Shown: piece after piece, positions 1 through 9,322 of the stretch
Position numbering within the stretch: position 1 is the stretch's first letter
How the letters are laid out: every line of letters starts with the position of its first letter
Assembly: GCA_021791715.1 (NCBI GenBank)
Contig: JAJYWB010000027.1
Span: 1 to 64,000, forward strand
Length of the DNA: 64,000 bases
Source: Planctomycetota bacterium
GTDB lineage: Bacteria > Planctomycetota > Planctomycetia > Isosphaerales > Isosphaeraceae
Direction of reading: 5' to 3'
The notes under the pieces: generated by a model
Database searches by the model: none
The model's input: only the letters and a program-made list of their open reading frames with translations
What the model was told of the DNA's origin: nothing
Translations under genes and position numbers: made by a program

Positions 1-1
1 C

Positions 2-3000
2 GACATCCCCGCTGCGACGATCGAGGCGAGGCGCGCGACCGAGCTCGACCCGCGGTCGGTTTTGGCGTGGGCGACCGCGGCTCGGTTGTACGAGACTTCG
101 GGGGATCTCAAATCGGCGGTCGACGCCGACCGGAGACTTTCCGAGATCGATCGGCGGTCGCGAACCGAGTATCTTATGAACATTGCGAAACTTGAAGCTC
201 GGTTGGGGAATCGCGCGCTCGCGCTCAAGGCGGGGAGGGAGTTGCTCGCGGCCGCGCCGGGGAATTCGGAGAATTATGAATTTTACTCAAGTTTATGTTT
301 TCAATTAGGAGAGCCCGACGAGGGGCTCGAGACGTTGCGAAGAGCGGCGCGGGTGAATCCGAACGATACGAAAACGCTGCTCACGCTCGCCGAGACGCTC
401 GCGGGACAATTTCGCACCGACGAGGCGATCGAGTTTTACTGGAAGGCGTTTGAGAGCGTGAATGTGCTCGACGAAAAGACGCGGATCGTCGGCAAATTGG
501 CCGAAACGTATCTCGCGCTCGATCGTTTCGACGCCTTGATCGCGCGGCTTGAACGCCGCGGGAACGAAAGAGATTCCAAACGTGAAAACGCGATTCTTTT
601 GGCACAGGCTTATACGACTTCGGCGGATTTCGGCGCGGCGAGGACTGCGCTCGAGGGGGCGATCGCTTCGAGCAAGCTCGACGTCGCGATTCTGGCGCAG
701 CTTTCGAGGCTCGCCGAGGCCGAGGGGGATTACGCGGCCGCCGCGGGATATGAAAAAGAATTGGTACAAATCGCACCCGATGAAAGGGCGATCGCCAGAC
801 TCGCCGAGCTTTACGTCGGCGCGAGGGATTTTTCGTCGGCGACCGACGTTTGGGGAAAGGAGGCCGAAACGAATCAGGATCCGGGTCGGATATTGCTCGC
901 GCTCGATTTCTTACTCTCGAACCACAAACCCGAGGTCGTCTTGCCGATCGCGAACCGTCTTCTGAGGAAGAATCCGCGCGATTGGGAGGCGCTTTACCGC
1001 GAGGGGACGGCTTACGCCGATCTCGATCGTCCCGACGAGGCGATCCGCGACTTCAACGCGATCCTCGACATGAATTTGAAAGACGATGTGAAAGGAAGGT
1101 ATTGGGACGTCGTCAAAAGATCGAATTCGGTTTTGATACCGTTTCGAGGCGGCGTTTCAGGATCCCAAAAAATCCAGCCTTGTCCGCTTGAAGAATATGC
1201 GGCGCAAGTAAGTTTAATACGTCGATACGCCGGCATTGATCCCGGAGGATCGCTGTTCGCCGCCTTCGGTCCGTCGAATTTCGGCCAAGCGCGGGTCTTA
1301 TCGATCGCCAGGCTCGAAGCGCAGGCTCGGAAAAAGAATCAACTCCGCGGTTTTTACGACCGAATGAGCGAACGCCGCGGCGAAAGGCGAGACGATCCGC
1401 GCGGGCTCGTCGATTGGTATTATCTTCAATTAATTGATCGCTCACGTAACGGTCTTTTCGAGGCGGCTCGCGATCTCGCCGCGGCGGCGCCGACCGATCC
1501 CTCGGCGCAATGGGCTTACCTGAATCAACTGCCGCTCCGCGGCGATTTCGAAGCCTCTCAGCGATCTTCGATCACGAAACCGAGGCTCGTCGCATCGGCG
1601 GCGCCGGCTTCAGCCAAGGCGATTGAGCGTCTGTTCGAAAGCTTTGAACTGCTGAAAAGTATCAAACCCGAATGGATCGATTCCGATATCCTCGTCAACA
1701 TCGCGGTCGAGCTCGAACGAGCGAACCGAACCGATCTCACGAAAAAATTCCTCGACGAAGTCGTCGCCAAAGCCGATCAACCCGAAGAAATCATCGCGGC
1801 GATGAGCCTCGCCGCCGAACTTCAATCGATCGATACGCTATTGAGTCTTTGGGATCGGTATGAAAGACTCGTCGCGGGAAAAGCCCTGGTTTACCCGCCC
1901 GCGATGTTCGTACCCGCCGCGCTTGTGAAAGGATACGTTAGGAGCCCCGTCGAGCCGTTGTGCGAGGCGATCGACGATCTCGCTTTCGACAAACGACATA
2001 CGGCGATCTTGCCGATCGTCGATCACTTCATCGAGGTGATCCGCGGGCGAAACGATCGCATCGCGGGCAAGGCGCGGTCGCGCGGCTTCGCCCCCCGCTC
2101 GAACGGCGGAATACAATATTATGATATCATAATGAATCACACAAGAACTATTTCGAGTTTGGATTACCCCCTTCCCAACGCGTATTTCGATTTCGGTTCG
2201 TTGAACTTTCTGAGGAACGCTTTCGAGTTGTTTCGCCGCGACGATCTGGTGGGCGATCTGATCGATCACCTCAACACGCGATCCCGGTCGGAACGAGACG
2301 CGAAAACCAAAACGTACGCGCTTGTAGCGGTCGCTTATCTTTCGTGGTGGAACGGTGAAAAGGACGACGCGGTCGACGCGTTCAGCCGCGCCGCGGCGTT
2401 TTCTCCCGAAGATTCGGGGCTCAAACTCGCGCTCGCCGAAATCAAAATCAAGAACAAGGAATTCGCCGATGCGATTGAAATCGTCGATTCGTTCGAGCCG
2501 ATCGACGTCGATTCGACGCGCCGTCGCGAACTCGCCGCGATCGAGGCCGCTGTAGCGATCGGGAACGTCGACCGAGCCCGCGCCGCCGCCGAACGCCTCT
2601 TCGGCCTCAGGCTCGAAGTTGAAACGCAACTGACGCTCGCTCGGCAAATGCATCAACTCGGCCTGCGCGAGCTCGCGGCGACCGTATCGGCGCGGGTGCG
2701 CCGCCGCGTCGGCGACAGGCTCGATTCGCTCGTCGCGCTCATGCTCCAATACGAACGGCAAAACAAACGCGACGAATCGATCCAGGTCGCGCTCCAAATC
2801 CTCGGATTGACGAGCCGTTCCAATCGGCTCATATCAAATATAGGATTATATCCAGATGCTAATGCACGTCAGGCGGCGATCCAGGTTTTGGCGCGGTCGC
2901 CGAAGCTTAAGGAAATGATCGCTCGAATCGAGGCGCAAATCGCCGATAATCCCAACGCCACGGCGCTTTACAACCGGCTCGCCGATTACCGCCGCGCCGC

Positions 3001-4879
3001 GGGCGAACCGAAAAAGTCGGTTGAAGCGTTGCTCCAATATTTGGCTCATCGTCCCGACGATGCCGGAGCGCGGTATCAAATCGCGGCGAAGCTCGCGGCC
3101 GACGGCGATCTGGAAGCGGCGATCGATCAATACACAATCGCCTTCGATCAAGACCCGAAATACTTCTCAACCCACCTGAGAGAGATCGGCGGCGTCTTTA
3201 TCGATTCAAAACGATTCGATCGATTAGCCGATCTGCTTGAACGTACGTTTCGATTAGTTACGGATCGCTCGGCTCTTGATACCAGATACCTCGCGGTTTT
3301 CGTTAATAAGATCGTCTCCGAGTCGTCGACCCGCGATCGCGGCAAAGCGATCTTCAGCCGGGCCTGGACGCTCTTTCCCGATGCACGGATAAGTTTTCTT
3401 AGAACAGTTGAAGACCAAACTATATGGAATGATCGTGAAATGTACGACCGGCTCGTTCAATTCATTTTTCCCGCGGACGATCAATCGCGAATCGACGATT
3501 GGTTCGGATGCCTCATGAACGATTGCTGGATCGATTATACGCGTGACGGACGCGTCGTCACGACGTTCGGCAAGTTGCTCGAATCCGCCGCGGCCGGCGA
3601 ACGCTACGAAGACCTCAAAAATCGACTCGAATCCGCTCTTAAGAATCACCCCAATTGGATCGGCGGAAAGGCGCTCGATGCGATCGTTCAACTTGAAACC
3701 GACGATTTCGAGCACGCGATCGCGGCGATCCGTAACTTGCACAAACGCCTCGACGCCGAAGGGTCGATTGAGAAGAAAATGATACCCTGGACGATCGCTC
3801 AGCGGCTCGAAACCGACGATCGAGCCCGCGCCGATGCGATCGCTTTTTATCAAACGACGCTTCGGTGCGATCATCCCGTCGTCCTCGACGCCTCATACGG
3901 GCCGATCGCTCGATTGATCGCGCTTTTTCAAAAATCGACCGATAAACTCGCGGCGCGCGATTATTTGATCGAATACATCAAACGATTTCATTCGCTAAAC
4001 GGCGGCGGTTACACGCCCGAGACGCTCCGAATGAGAGAGATCGAAATCCTCAGCCTGTTCGGCGGAGCGCTCGGCGACCTGGGATTCCCAGCCGACGGCC
4101 TGCGAGCTTATCGTTCCATGCTGGATCTTATCAATAGCTATGTGCAACCATCTCCAGCTTTTAAAACGAAAGAGGAATACGAGTCGATTGCGCGACGCGG
4201 GATCGCGCGCAATCTCGAACTCCTTGAGCGCGGAGCGAACGCGAAAAGGACGCGGGAGATGATCCAAGAGGCGCTCGATCGTCCCGCGGGCGATCGACGC
4301 GCCGACGCGATCGAATTATCGTTATTCGTATATCCCGAACGCGTCGATCGATCCAAAGTTGAGAGCGTTTTGGCGATTGAACTTGAAGCCGACGCGACCG
4401 AAGACGAAGGCTTGCCCGTCGATCTGAAGGCCGATCTCGCCAGGCTTGTCGATCGATATCCCGACGATTTCTCGGTACAAACGCTCGCGGCGCTCGGCGA
4501 GTTGATCGACGGAAAGGCCGATCGGATCGCCGCGGCGCTCGATCGACTTGAGCGGCTCGTCGAGCGAACGCCGCTCGAACCCCTCGCCGAAGGCGTTCGA
4601 CCGAACGCTCGCGTTCGCGCCGCCGCCGAACGCCAGGTCGGCCTTTGGCTTGTCGCGCGAGCGTGCCTGTTAACCGATTCGTACGCAGCCCGCGGCGAAA
4701 AACTCGCCGATCGCTCCCTCGCCGCGTCGCGACGCCTCCTCGACGATTCGTACGCGATCGCGATCACCCGAGAACGGGGCGAATTCGCGCTCAAACGCGG
4801 CGACCGCGCCGCCGCCGAAAAATGGTTCGGTAAAACCCTTGAAGCGATTTTACCCAAACCCGCCGCGGCGAAACGCTGA
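2..4879 (+). CDS. Giant TPR-repeat protein, 5' end outside window
   Basis: The frame is open from the first bases of the window to a TGA at 4877-4879, so about 1,625 residues are visible and the true start lies upstream. A TTG at position 62 is only an internal codon in an open frame. The sequence is a long array of helix-turn-helix repeats of TPR type, with recurrent A/G/Y/A/P positions near the start (residues about 1-350) and again in the middle (about 980-1100), and no obvious catalytic motif. No C-terminal anchor is seen, and the protein ends in a Lys/Ala-rich tail. Planctomycetes carry many such giant TPR proteins, usually scaffolds for protein complexes. The specific role is unknown. 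Confidence 0.9.
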   Translation, partial: DIPAATIEARRATELDPRSVLAWATAARLYETSGDLKSAVDADRRLSEIDRRSRTEYLMNIAKLEARLGNRALALKAGRELLAAAPGNSENYEFYSSLCFQLGEPDEGLETLRRAARVNPNDTKTLLTLAETLAGQFRTDEAIEFYWKAFESVNVLDEKTRIVGKLAETYLALDRFDALIARLERRGNERDSKRENAILLAQAYTTSADFGAARTALEGAIASSKLDVAILAQLSRLAEAEGDYAAAAGYEKELVQIAPDERAIARLAELYVGARDFSSATDVWGKEAETNQDPGRILLALDFLLSNHKPEVVLPIANRLLRKNPRDWEALYREGTAYADLDRPDEAIRDFNAILDMNLKDDVKGRYWDVVKRSNSVLIPFRGGVSGSQKIQPCPLEEYAAQVSLIRRYAGIDPGGSLFAAFGPSNFGQARVLSIARLEAQARKKNQLRGFYDRMSERRGERRDDPRGLVDWYYLQLIDRSRNGLFEAARDLAAAAPTDPSAQWAYLNQLPLRGDFEASQRSSITKPRLVASAAPASAKAIERLFESFELLKSIKPEWIDSDILVNIAVELERANRTDLTKKFLDEVVAKADQPEEIIAAMSLAAELQSIDTLLSLWDRYERLVAGKALVYPPAMFVPAALVKGYVRSPVEPLCEAIDDLAFDKRHTAILPIVDHFIEVIRGRNDRIAGKARSRGFAPRSNGGIQYYDIIMNHTRTISSLDYPLPNAYFDFGSLNFLRNAFELFRRDDLVGDLIDHLNTRSRSERDAKTKTYALVAVAYLSWWNGEKDDAVDAFSRAAAFSPEDSGLKLALAEIKIKNKEFADAIEIVDSFEPIDVDSTRRRELAAIEAAVAIGNVDRARAAAERLFGLRLEVETQLTLARQMHQLGLRELAATVSARVRRRVGDRLDSLVALMLQYERQNKRDESIQVALQILGLTSRSNRLISNIGLYPDANARQAAIQVLARSPKLKEMIARIEAQIADNPNATALYNRLADYRRAAGEPKKSVEALLQYLAHRPDDAGARYQIAAKLAADGDLEAAIDQYTIAFDQDPKYFSTHLREIGGVFIDSKRFDRLADLLERTFRLVTDRSALDTRYLAVFVNKIVSESSTRDRGKAIFSRAWTLFPDARISFLRTVEDQTIWNDREMYDRLVQFIFPADDQSRIDDWFGCLMNDCWIDYTRDGRVVTTFGKLLESAAAGERYEDLKNRLESALKNHPNWIGGKALDAIVQLETDDFEHAIAAIRNLHKRLDAEGSIEKKMIPWTIAQRLETDDRARADAIAFYQTTLRCDHPVVLDASYGPIARLIALFQKSTDKLAARDYLIEYIKRFHSLNGGGYTPETLRMREIEILSLFGGALGDLGFPADGLRAYRSMLDLINSYVQPSPAFKTKEEYESIARRGIARNLELLERGANAKRTREMIQEALDRPAGDRRADAIELSLFVYPERVDRSKVESVLAIELEADATEDEGLPVDLKADLARLVDRYPDDFSVQTLAALGELIDGKADRIAAALDRLERLVERTPLEPLAEGVRPNARVRAAAERQVGLWLVARACLLTDSYAARGEKLADRSLAASRRLLDDSYAIAITRERGEFALKRGDRAAAEKWFGKTLEAILPKPAAAKR

Positions 4880-5307
4880 AACCTCCAAAATCGGCGGGGA
4901 TTTCCAAGGACGGAGGGATATTAATTAATTGCAATTTATGTATTTATTTTATTTTAGCTATTATTCAATAACACGTCGGCGCGTCGCGACTCGAATCGGC
5001 CGACACGCGGCCTTCATCAAAGCTCAAACGCGCCTCGTGGGAGGAGCGGGGTTCGCCGCGGCGCATATCCGATCGTATGTTATGATAAATGTTTATCTTA
5101 AGACGGCTCACCGGGAGGTTCGCCCTCCCAAAATTTGGATATCAATATCAATTATTAAAATATAATTTACTTAATGTATACTAAACTCGGTACGTCGTTC
5201 CGAATTCGAACCGATTCAGGACCGCATTTCGAGTTGCATCCTAATCTCAAAAATGATTTAGTGGCTAACGGTGCAGAAGTAGCCATCCGTACCATTGGCC
5301 GTTCGCG
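4880..5307. other. Intergenic stretch with a small hairpin; no convincing gene
   Basis: The region between the TPR gene and the transposase remnant is AT-rich at both ends. I see no credible gene. A 6-bp perfect inverted repeat (GGAGGG type, arms 5113-5118 and 5124-5129, loop of 5) is followed by AAAATTT, so it could be a weak terminator, but it lies more than 230 bases past the TPR stop. Everything from about 5,170 onward may already belong to the inserted island. Confidence 0.45.
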
Positions 5308-6201
5308 TTAAACGCTCACGCCGATCTCATGCATGAGTTGCTCCACATCCCACTTATCACTTGCCACTCCTGCCGTCATCGAGGGCCTTATCCTGAGTCT
5401 ATTATGCATCCAGCAGAAATTATAGTTGATCATATTGAGAGCGGTCGCTTCCTTGAGATTTTCGAGCTTCTTACCGAACCCGAGCGACAGCATCGTCAGA
5501 CTACGCATGAAAGTCCTAAGGGTCAGATTGTTCTGCTCGGCGTAGCTGATGCAAATCGTCCTCGGATCGAAGTCTCCAATCATGACATTCCGGTCCATTC
5601 CTGTCATCTCGGGAGTGCCATATCGTCCCGGCTGTTCCATAACCGCCCGAAAGTCTTTGACGATCACCCCGTAACCCACGATGTTCTCGAACGCGATGTC
5701 TATCGCTCCAAGTTATGCCGCAAACCCGTCGTTGCCGATTTGAAGCCGGATATGCTTCTCTCCCGGCTTGGCAGCCATGATTCGGCCAGACAATTCGATC
5801 ATGAACTTCTCATCGATCGTGGCCGTTCGCTTGCCTAACACAAACGACGGAATCAATTTCATGGTTTGGTCCATGGCAACGCAGATGAATTGGTCACCAA
5901 CCATGACATCATTCTCGCCTGGCTTCAATAGGCCTTTCTTCTTCTGAACAAATGTCAAAATCTCATCAACCTCGACGTGCCGGTGATTCAGTCTTGTCAT
6001 CCGAGAATCGAGCAAATCAGCCGCACCACGGCCAGCCACAATGTGCTGATGATAGATGGAGTCCCCATGCACGCTAGTCAATCGCTCGGTCGAGAGGATC
6101 GAATTCCCTTCAACCAGATGATGCTGGACGGAGAGACAAGTTGCGGTGGCCTGCGTGCATATGAGACGAGCCCTTTTCCCGGTTGGTGCGGGTCGGGTCA
6201 A
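5308..6201 (-). pseudogene. IS1-family transposase interrupted by an in-frame stop
   Basis: Read on the minus strand, the frame carries the usual features of the long IS1-like DDE transposases: an N-terminal VEGNSI helix-turn-helix segment, a VDEI segment holding the first acidic residue, a GDQ..CVAMD..TKLIPS core, a DGF segment, then a C-terminal SYAEQNNLTLR stretch and a YNFCWMHNRLR stretch. A TAA at 5713-5715 (plus coordinates) interrupts the frame just after DGFAA, where family members usually have an aromatic residue. The downstream codons remain in the same frame and still match, so this is a single nonsense change rather than a frameshift. The N-terminal 20 or so residues do not look like the family, and the true start is unclear. 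The element is probably inactive. Terminal inverted repeats could not be identified. Confidence 0.85.
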
Positions 6202-6376
6202 ATGCTAGCGCTCCTAGAAGAGTCGCTCTCGGATGCTTACCCGCCTGAGTATGCCCCTCTCGGCTGTTGACGCAGACTGGTGATCGATTACCGTGTGTAT
6301 TTATTGTACGACAAATAGTCGCAAAACGCAAGCCTTTGTCTTGCTTTCCCTCTTTTTCTGTCTTACAGTTCGGTTC

Positions 6377-6580
6377 ATGAAACGAGTATCGAGCGGGCGA
6401 CCACGAAAACTTCCTGGCCAACTTAGAAGCGAGCGAATCGAAGTTCGAGCCGATGCCTCAGAAAAGCGGTTGCTCGAATCTGCTGCGAATGAGGCAGGAA
6501 TGAAGTTGTCGGATTGGATACGCGATCGACTTCATTCGGAAGCAACCTCCGAACTCGCAGAAGCAGCACTGTCACGCTAG
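6377..6580 (+). CDS. Small ribbon-helix-helix DNA-binding protein
   Basis: This is a 67-residue protein if translation starts at the ATG at 6377. The frame extends further upstream, but those 28 codons encode an unlikely hydrophobic run. A basic N-terminus is followed by a strand-like SERIEVRADASEK segment and two helices, the pattern of MetJ/Arc-type ribbon-helix-helix proteins such as antitoxins and relaxosome accessory proteins. It ends about 115 bases before the restriction-modification fusion gene in the same direction, so autoregulation of that operon is a reasonable guess. No toxin gene is adjacent. An alternative is a stand-alone antitoxin or mobilisation protein remnant. Confidence 0.6.
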   Translation: MKRVSSGRPRKLPGQLRSERIEVRADASEKRLLESAANEAGMKLSDWIRDRLHSEATSELAEAALSR

Positions 6581-6696
6581 AATTTACCCCGATCCCGAAC
6601 ACGATAGGACACGCGATTGAGATCCAGTGTTCACCATTGAATGAGAAGCAGAGAGACTAATCGCGTTTCTCGGCGTCATTAGTTGAGCGTTTCGAC

Positions 6697-8646
6697 ATGA
6701 CAATATCGAATACAAATAAGGTGATCAGCGAAATTCTGCGTGGCTCAGAATACGCGCTTACGATTTTCACGCCTGACGAAATTAATTTGCTCGAATTTCA
6801 TACCGCTAAGAGCAAAACAACAATTATCTGCGGAGTGACCGGAAAATCGCGTCCAGCAAAACCCGAGGAGATTGTTCGGCAGTTGTATGTGAACAAACTA
6901 ATGGGTCACTATCAGTATCCCAGAGATCGAATCGCGCTGGAGAAATCAGTTTACTTCGGCTCCACAGTTCACGAGAAGGCCGCCGATATTGTTGTCTGGG
7001 AGCAAGAGTCGGAACTTATCCCCTATATCATTGGAGAAATTAAGAGGCCAAAGAGACGAGATGGTTTGGAGCAACTTAAAAGCTATTGCAATGCAGAAGG
7101 TTCACCTATCGGTCTATGGACGAACGGCGGCGAAACAATAGCGCTTCATCGGGAAGAGCCGAATATCTTCCGAAATCTGCCGGATCTTCCAACTGCAACT
7201 CAGAAGTTAGCAGATCTTCTTTCCGAGCAATGGACTCTTGAGGATCTCACGAAACGCAACAAGCTCGTTACAGAGCGAACATCGCTAAAGAGTGTCATAC
7301 TTGACATGGAGAATCTTGTTCTCTCGAATGCTGGGGTGGATTCATTTGAAGAAGTTTTCAAACTAATTTTCGCCAAACTATATGACGAATGGCAGGCTGG
7401 CAGAGGTGGGTCCCGTTCAAAGCGATATCTCGATTTTAGAGTTACAGGATCAGCTCGCGAGTTTGAAGCAAAAGTCACATCGCTGTTCAATCGAGCTAAG
7501 ATGCAATGGCGGGGAGTCTTCGACGATGGAGAGAGACTTAATCTCGAACCGGATCACCTGAAATCATGCGGCTCGTTCCTCGAAGATATTCGCCTGTTTG
7601 AATCAAATCTTCAAGTTATCGACGAAGCATTTGAGTATCTGTCTTTGAAGTACGCCAAAGGCGAGAAGGGGCAATATTTCACGCCTCGGCACGTTATCGA
7701 CATGTGTGTCAAAATGCTCAATCCGACTTTGGATGAATTTGTCATCGACACAGCAGCGGGGTCTTGCGGGTTCACTGTTCACTCCTTCTTCCATGTGTGG
7801 GGTCATCTCTTTACTGCAAAAACTCTTGAATCATGGCAGACAGATTATGCGGCAACTCATGTCTATGGTATTGATTTCGATCCACGTTCCGTGAAGATTG
7901 CCCGTGCGCTAAACTTGATTGCTGGAGATGGGAAATCCAATGTCTACCGGGCCAATACACTTGATCCGCGAAGCTGGAGCAACGAGGCGCGTGTCGGGAT
8001 GTTGCCACGACTTCGCCGTTTCATTGGAGAACCGGAGCGTGATCGATGGAACATCGATAATTATCGCTATTTTGATTTCGATGTTCTCATGACGAACCCG
8101 CCTTTCGCTGGTGACGTCAAGGATACACGCATTACTTATCAATTTGATCTTGCAAAGAATGAACGGGGCAAATGGCAGCGTGAAGTCAGTCGAGACATTT
8201 TGTTCGTCGAACGAAACATGGAGTTTCTCAAGCCTGGTGGAAGAATGGCGATTATTTTGCCACAAGGCCGTTTTAACAACGTCAGCGACAATCAACTTCG
8301 GAGTTTTATCGGGAGTCACGCGCGTGTATTGGCTTGCGTAAGCTTGCATATTAATACCTTTAAACCACATACAAATACAAAAACAAGTGTTTTATTTCTT
8401 CAAAAGTGGAATGATGATCCATTCAAGGGCGCACTCTGCCCTCGCAAAGCAGACTATCCAATCTTCTTCGGAGTCAGCGAATCGCCGGGCAAGGATAATC
8501 TTGGTAATTACAGATATCGCATAGGAAGCGACAACGCCCCGGAGTTAGATAGCAATGGCCAAATGATGGTCGAGCACGACCTTGATGAAATTGCAACCGA
8601 CTTTATCGCATGGGCCAAGCTGCAAAGGCTCTCTTTTCATCGGTAG
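6697..8646 (+). CDS. Restriction-modification fusion: PD-(D/E)xK nuclease domain plus N6-adenine methylase
   Basis: This is a 649-residue protein. Residues about 25-160 match the N-terminal nuclease domain of type I HsdR: E82, D98 and the E114-I-K116 pair form the expected PD-(D/E)xK set, followed by a GLEQLKSYC helix. Residues about 305-620 are a type I HsdM-like N6-adenine methylase, with the QYFTP motif near 326-330, an AdoMet motif I (DTAAGSCGF, 351-359) and the catalytic NPPF at 467-470. The specificity gene starts 7 bases after its stop. A methylase with its own nuclease domain and a separate S subunit is the BcgI-like (type IIB) layout, and no helicase-translocase HsdR gene is present here. 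Codon use is visibly less GC-rich and poorer in CGATCG than in the flanking genes, which suggests transfer. The assignment to type IIB rather than a degenerate type I system is inference. Confidence 0.85.
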   Translation: MTISNTNKVISEILRGSEYALTIFTPDEINLLEFHTAKSKTTIICGVTGKSRPAKPEEIVRQLYVNKLMGHYQYPRDRIALEKSVYFGSTVHEKAADIVVWEQESELIPYIIGEIKRPKRRDGLEQLKSYCNAEGSPIGLWTNGGETIALHREEPNIFRNLPDLPTATQKLADLLSEQWTLEDLTKRNKLVTERTSLKSVILDMENLVLSNAGVDSFEEVFKLIFAKLYDEWQAGRGGSRSKRYLDFRVTGSAREFEAKVTSLFNRAKMQWRGVFDDGERLNLEPDHLKSCGSFLEDIRLFESNLQVIDEAFEYLSLKYAKGEKGQYFTPRHVIDMCVKMLNPTLDEFVIDTAAGSCGFTVHSFFHVWGHLFTAKTLESWQTDYAATHVYGIDFDPRSVKIARALNLIAGDGKSNVYRANTLDPRSWSNEARVGMLPRLRRFIGEPERDRWNIDNYRYFDFDVLMTNPPFAGDVKDTRITYQFDLAKNERGKWQREVSRDILFVERNMEFLKPGGRMAIILPQGRFNNVSDNQLRSFIGSHARVLACVSLHINTFKPHTNTKTSVLFLQKWNDDPFKGALCPRKADYPIFFGVSESPGKDNLGNYRYRIGSDNAPELDSNGQMMVEHDLDEIATDFIAWAKLQRLSFHR

Positions 8647-8653
8647 GATCGCC

Positions 8654-9319
8654 ATGGCAATCGTCAGCACAGCGAAATTCAGCGATACGATCGAGGCCGA
8701 TCGGCTTGATGCGGAATTCTTCGAACCGAAGGACCTGGAGATTCTCAATAAACTACGTCAGGCGGGCGGAAGCACGCTTGGCGAGATCTGCGACGTTCTG
8801 AACGGCAAAACGCCGACTGAATATATTGCCGATGGAGACGTTCCAGTTGTTAGGTCTGGGGATCTCAGTGCTCCGCTTATTTACCCGGATTGTGGTCGCG
8901 ACTTCCTGAGAACTCAGAGATCAGAGAAACTCGTCCGGCTCGTGACCGGAGACGTTCTGATTTCATCAATTGGCTTGGGTTCGATCGGCAAAATCAGTCT
9001 AGTTATGGACGCCGGGGATTTCGTGACGGTATCGGAGGTCACGATTTTGCGATCAAGGAAATATCCTTCCGAGGTGCTCTTTACTTACTTGACGACAGAA
9101 GCCGGCCAGCGACAAATTCTGAGGCAGGTCACAGGGGCGACTGGGCAACAGCACCTTCTGCGATCAAAGGTGGAGATGATCCTCGTGCCTCCGGCTCCTA
9201 AGAGGGATATTGTTGACGCTATTCGTGCCTCATGTGCGCGGGCTTGGGACTTAGAGAAAGATGTTAGCAAACAACATATAAAGACTCACGAAATATTCGC
9301 TAACTCTTTGGGACTTTGA
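8654..9319 (+). CDS. Half-size type I-like specificity (S) subunit
   Basis: This is a 221-residue protein from the ATG at 8654. An in-frame start at 8582 lies inside the preceding gene and is less likely. It has a single target-recognition domain: a short N-terminal helix region with AEFFEPKD, a strand-rich middle with VPVVRSGDLS and GDVLISSIG, a QHLLRSKVEMILVPPAP segment, and a helical tail that would pack as a coiled coil. Full S subunits carry two such units in about 400 residues, so this is a half-S that would have to dimerise to read a bipartite target. It lies between the nuclease-methylase gene (7-base gap) and the HEPN-like gene (3-base gap), so all three are probably co-translated. 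Confidence 0.8.
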   Translation: MAIVSTAKFSDTIEADRLDAEFFEPKDLEILNKLRQAGGSTLGEICDVLNGKTPTEYIADGDVPVVRSGDLSAPLIYPDCGRDFLRTQRSEKLVRLVTGDVLISSIGLGSIGKISLVMDAGDFVTVSEVTILRSRKYPSEVLFTYLTTEAGQRQILRQVTGATGQQHLLRSKVEMILVPPAPKRDIVDAIRASCARAWDLEKDVSKQHIKTHEIFANSLGL

Positions 9320-9322
9320 CAA

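Noticed and set aside
4929-5165. 78-codon frame after the TPR gene
   Set aside because: Aromatic-rich AT-driven start and no credible start signal.
5160-6310. Terminal inverted repeats of the IS1-like element
   Set aside because: Both flanks contain an ACGGT-type start (near 5,258 and the complement near 6,290), but the similarity stops after about five bases, so no element ends can be claimed.
6697-8646. Ordinary type I HsdM
   Set aside because: The N-terminal 160 residues clearly match an HsdR-type nuclease domain, which plain HsdM proteins lack.
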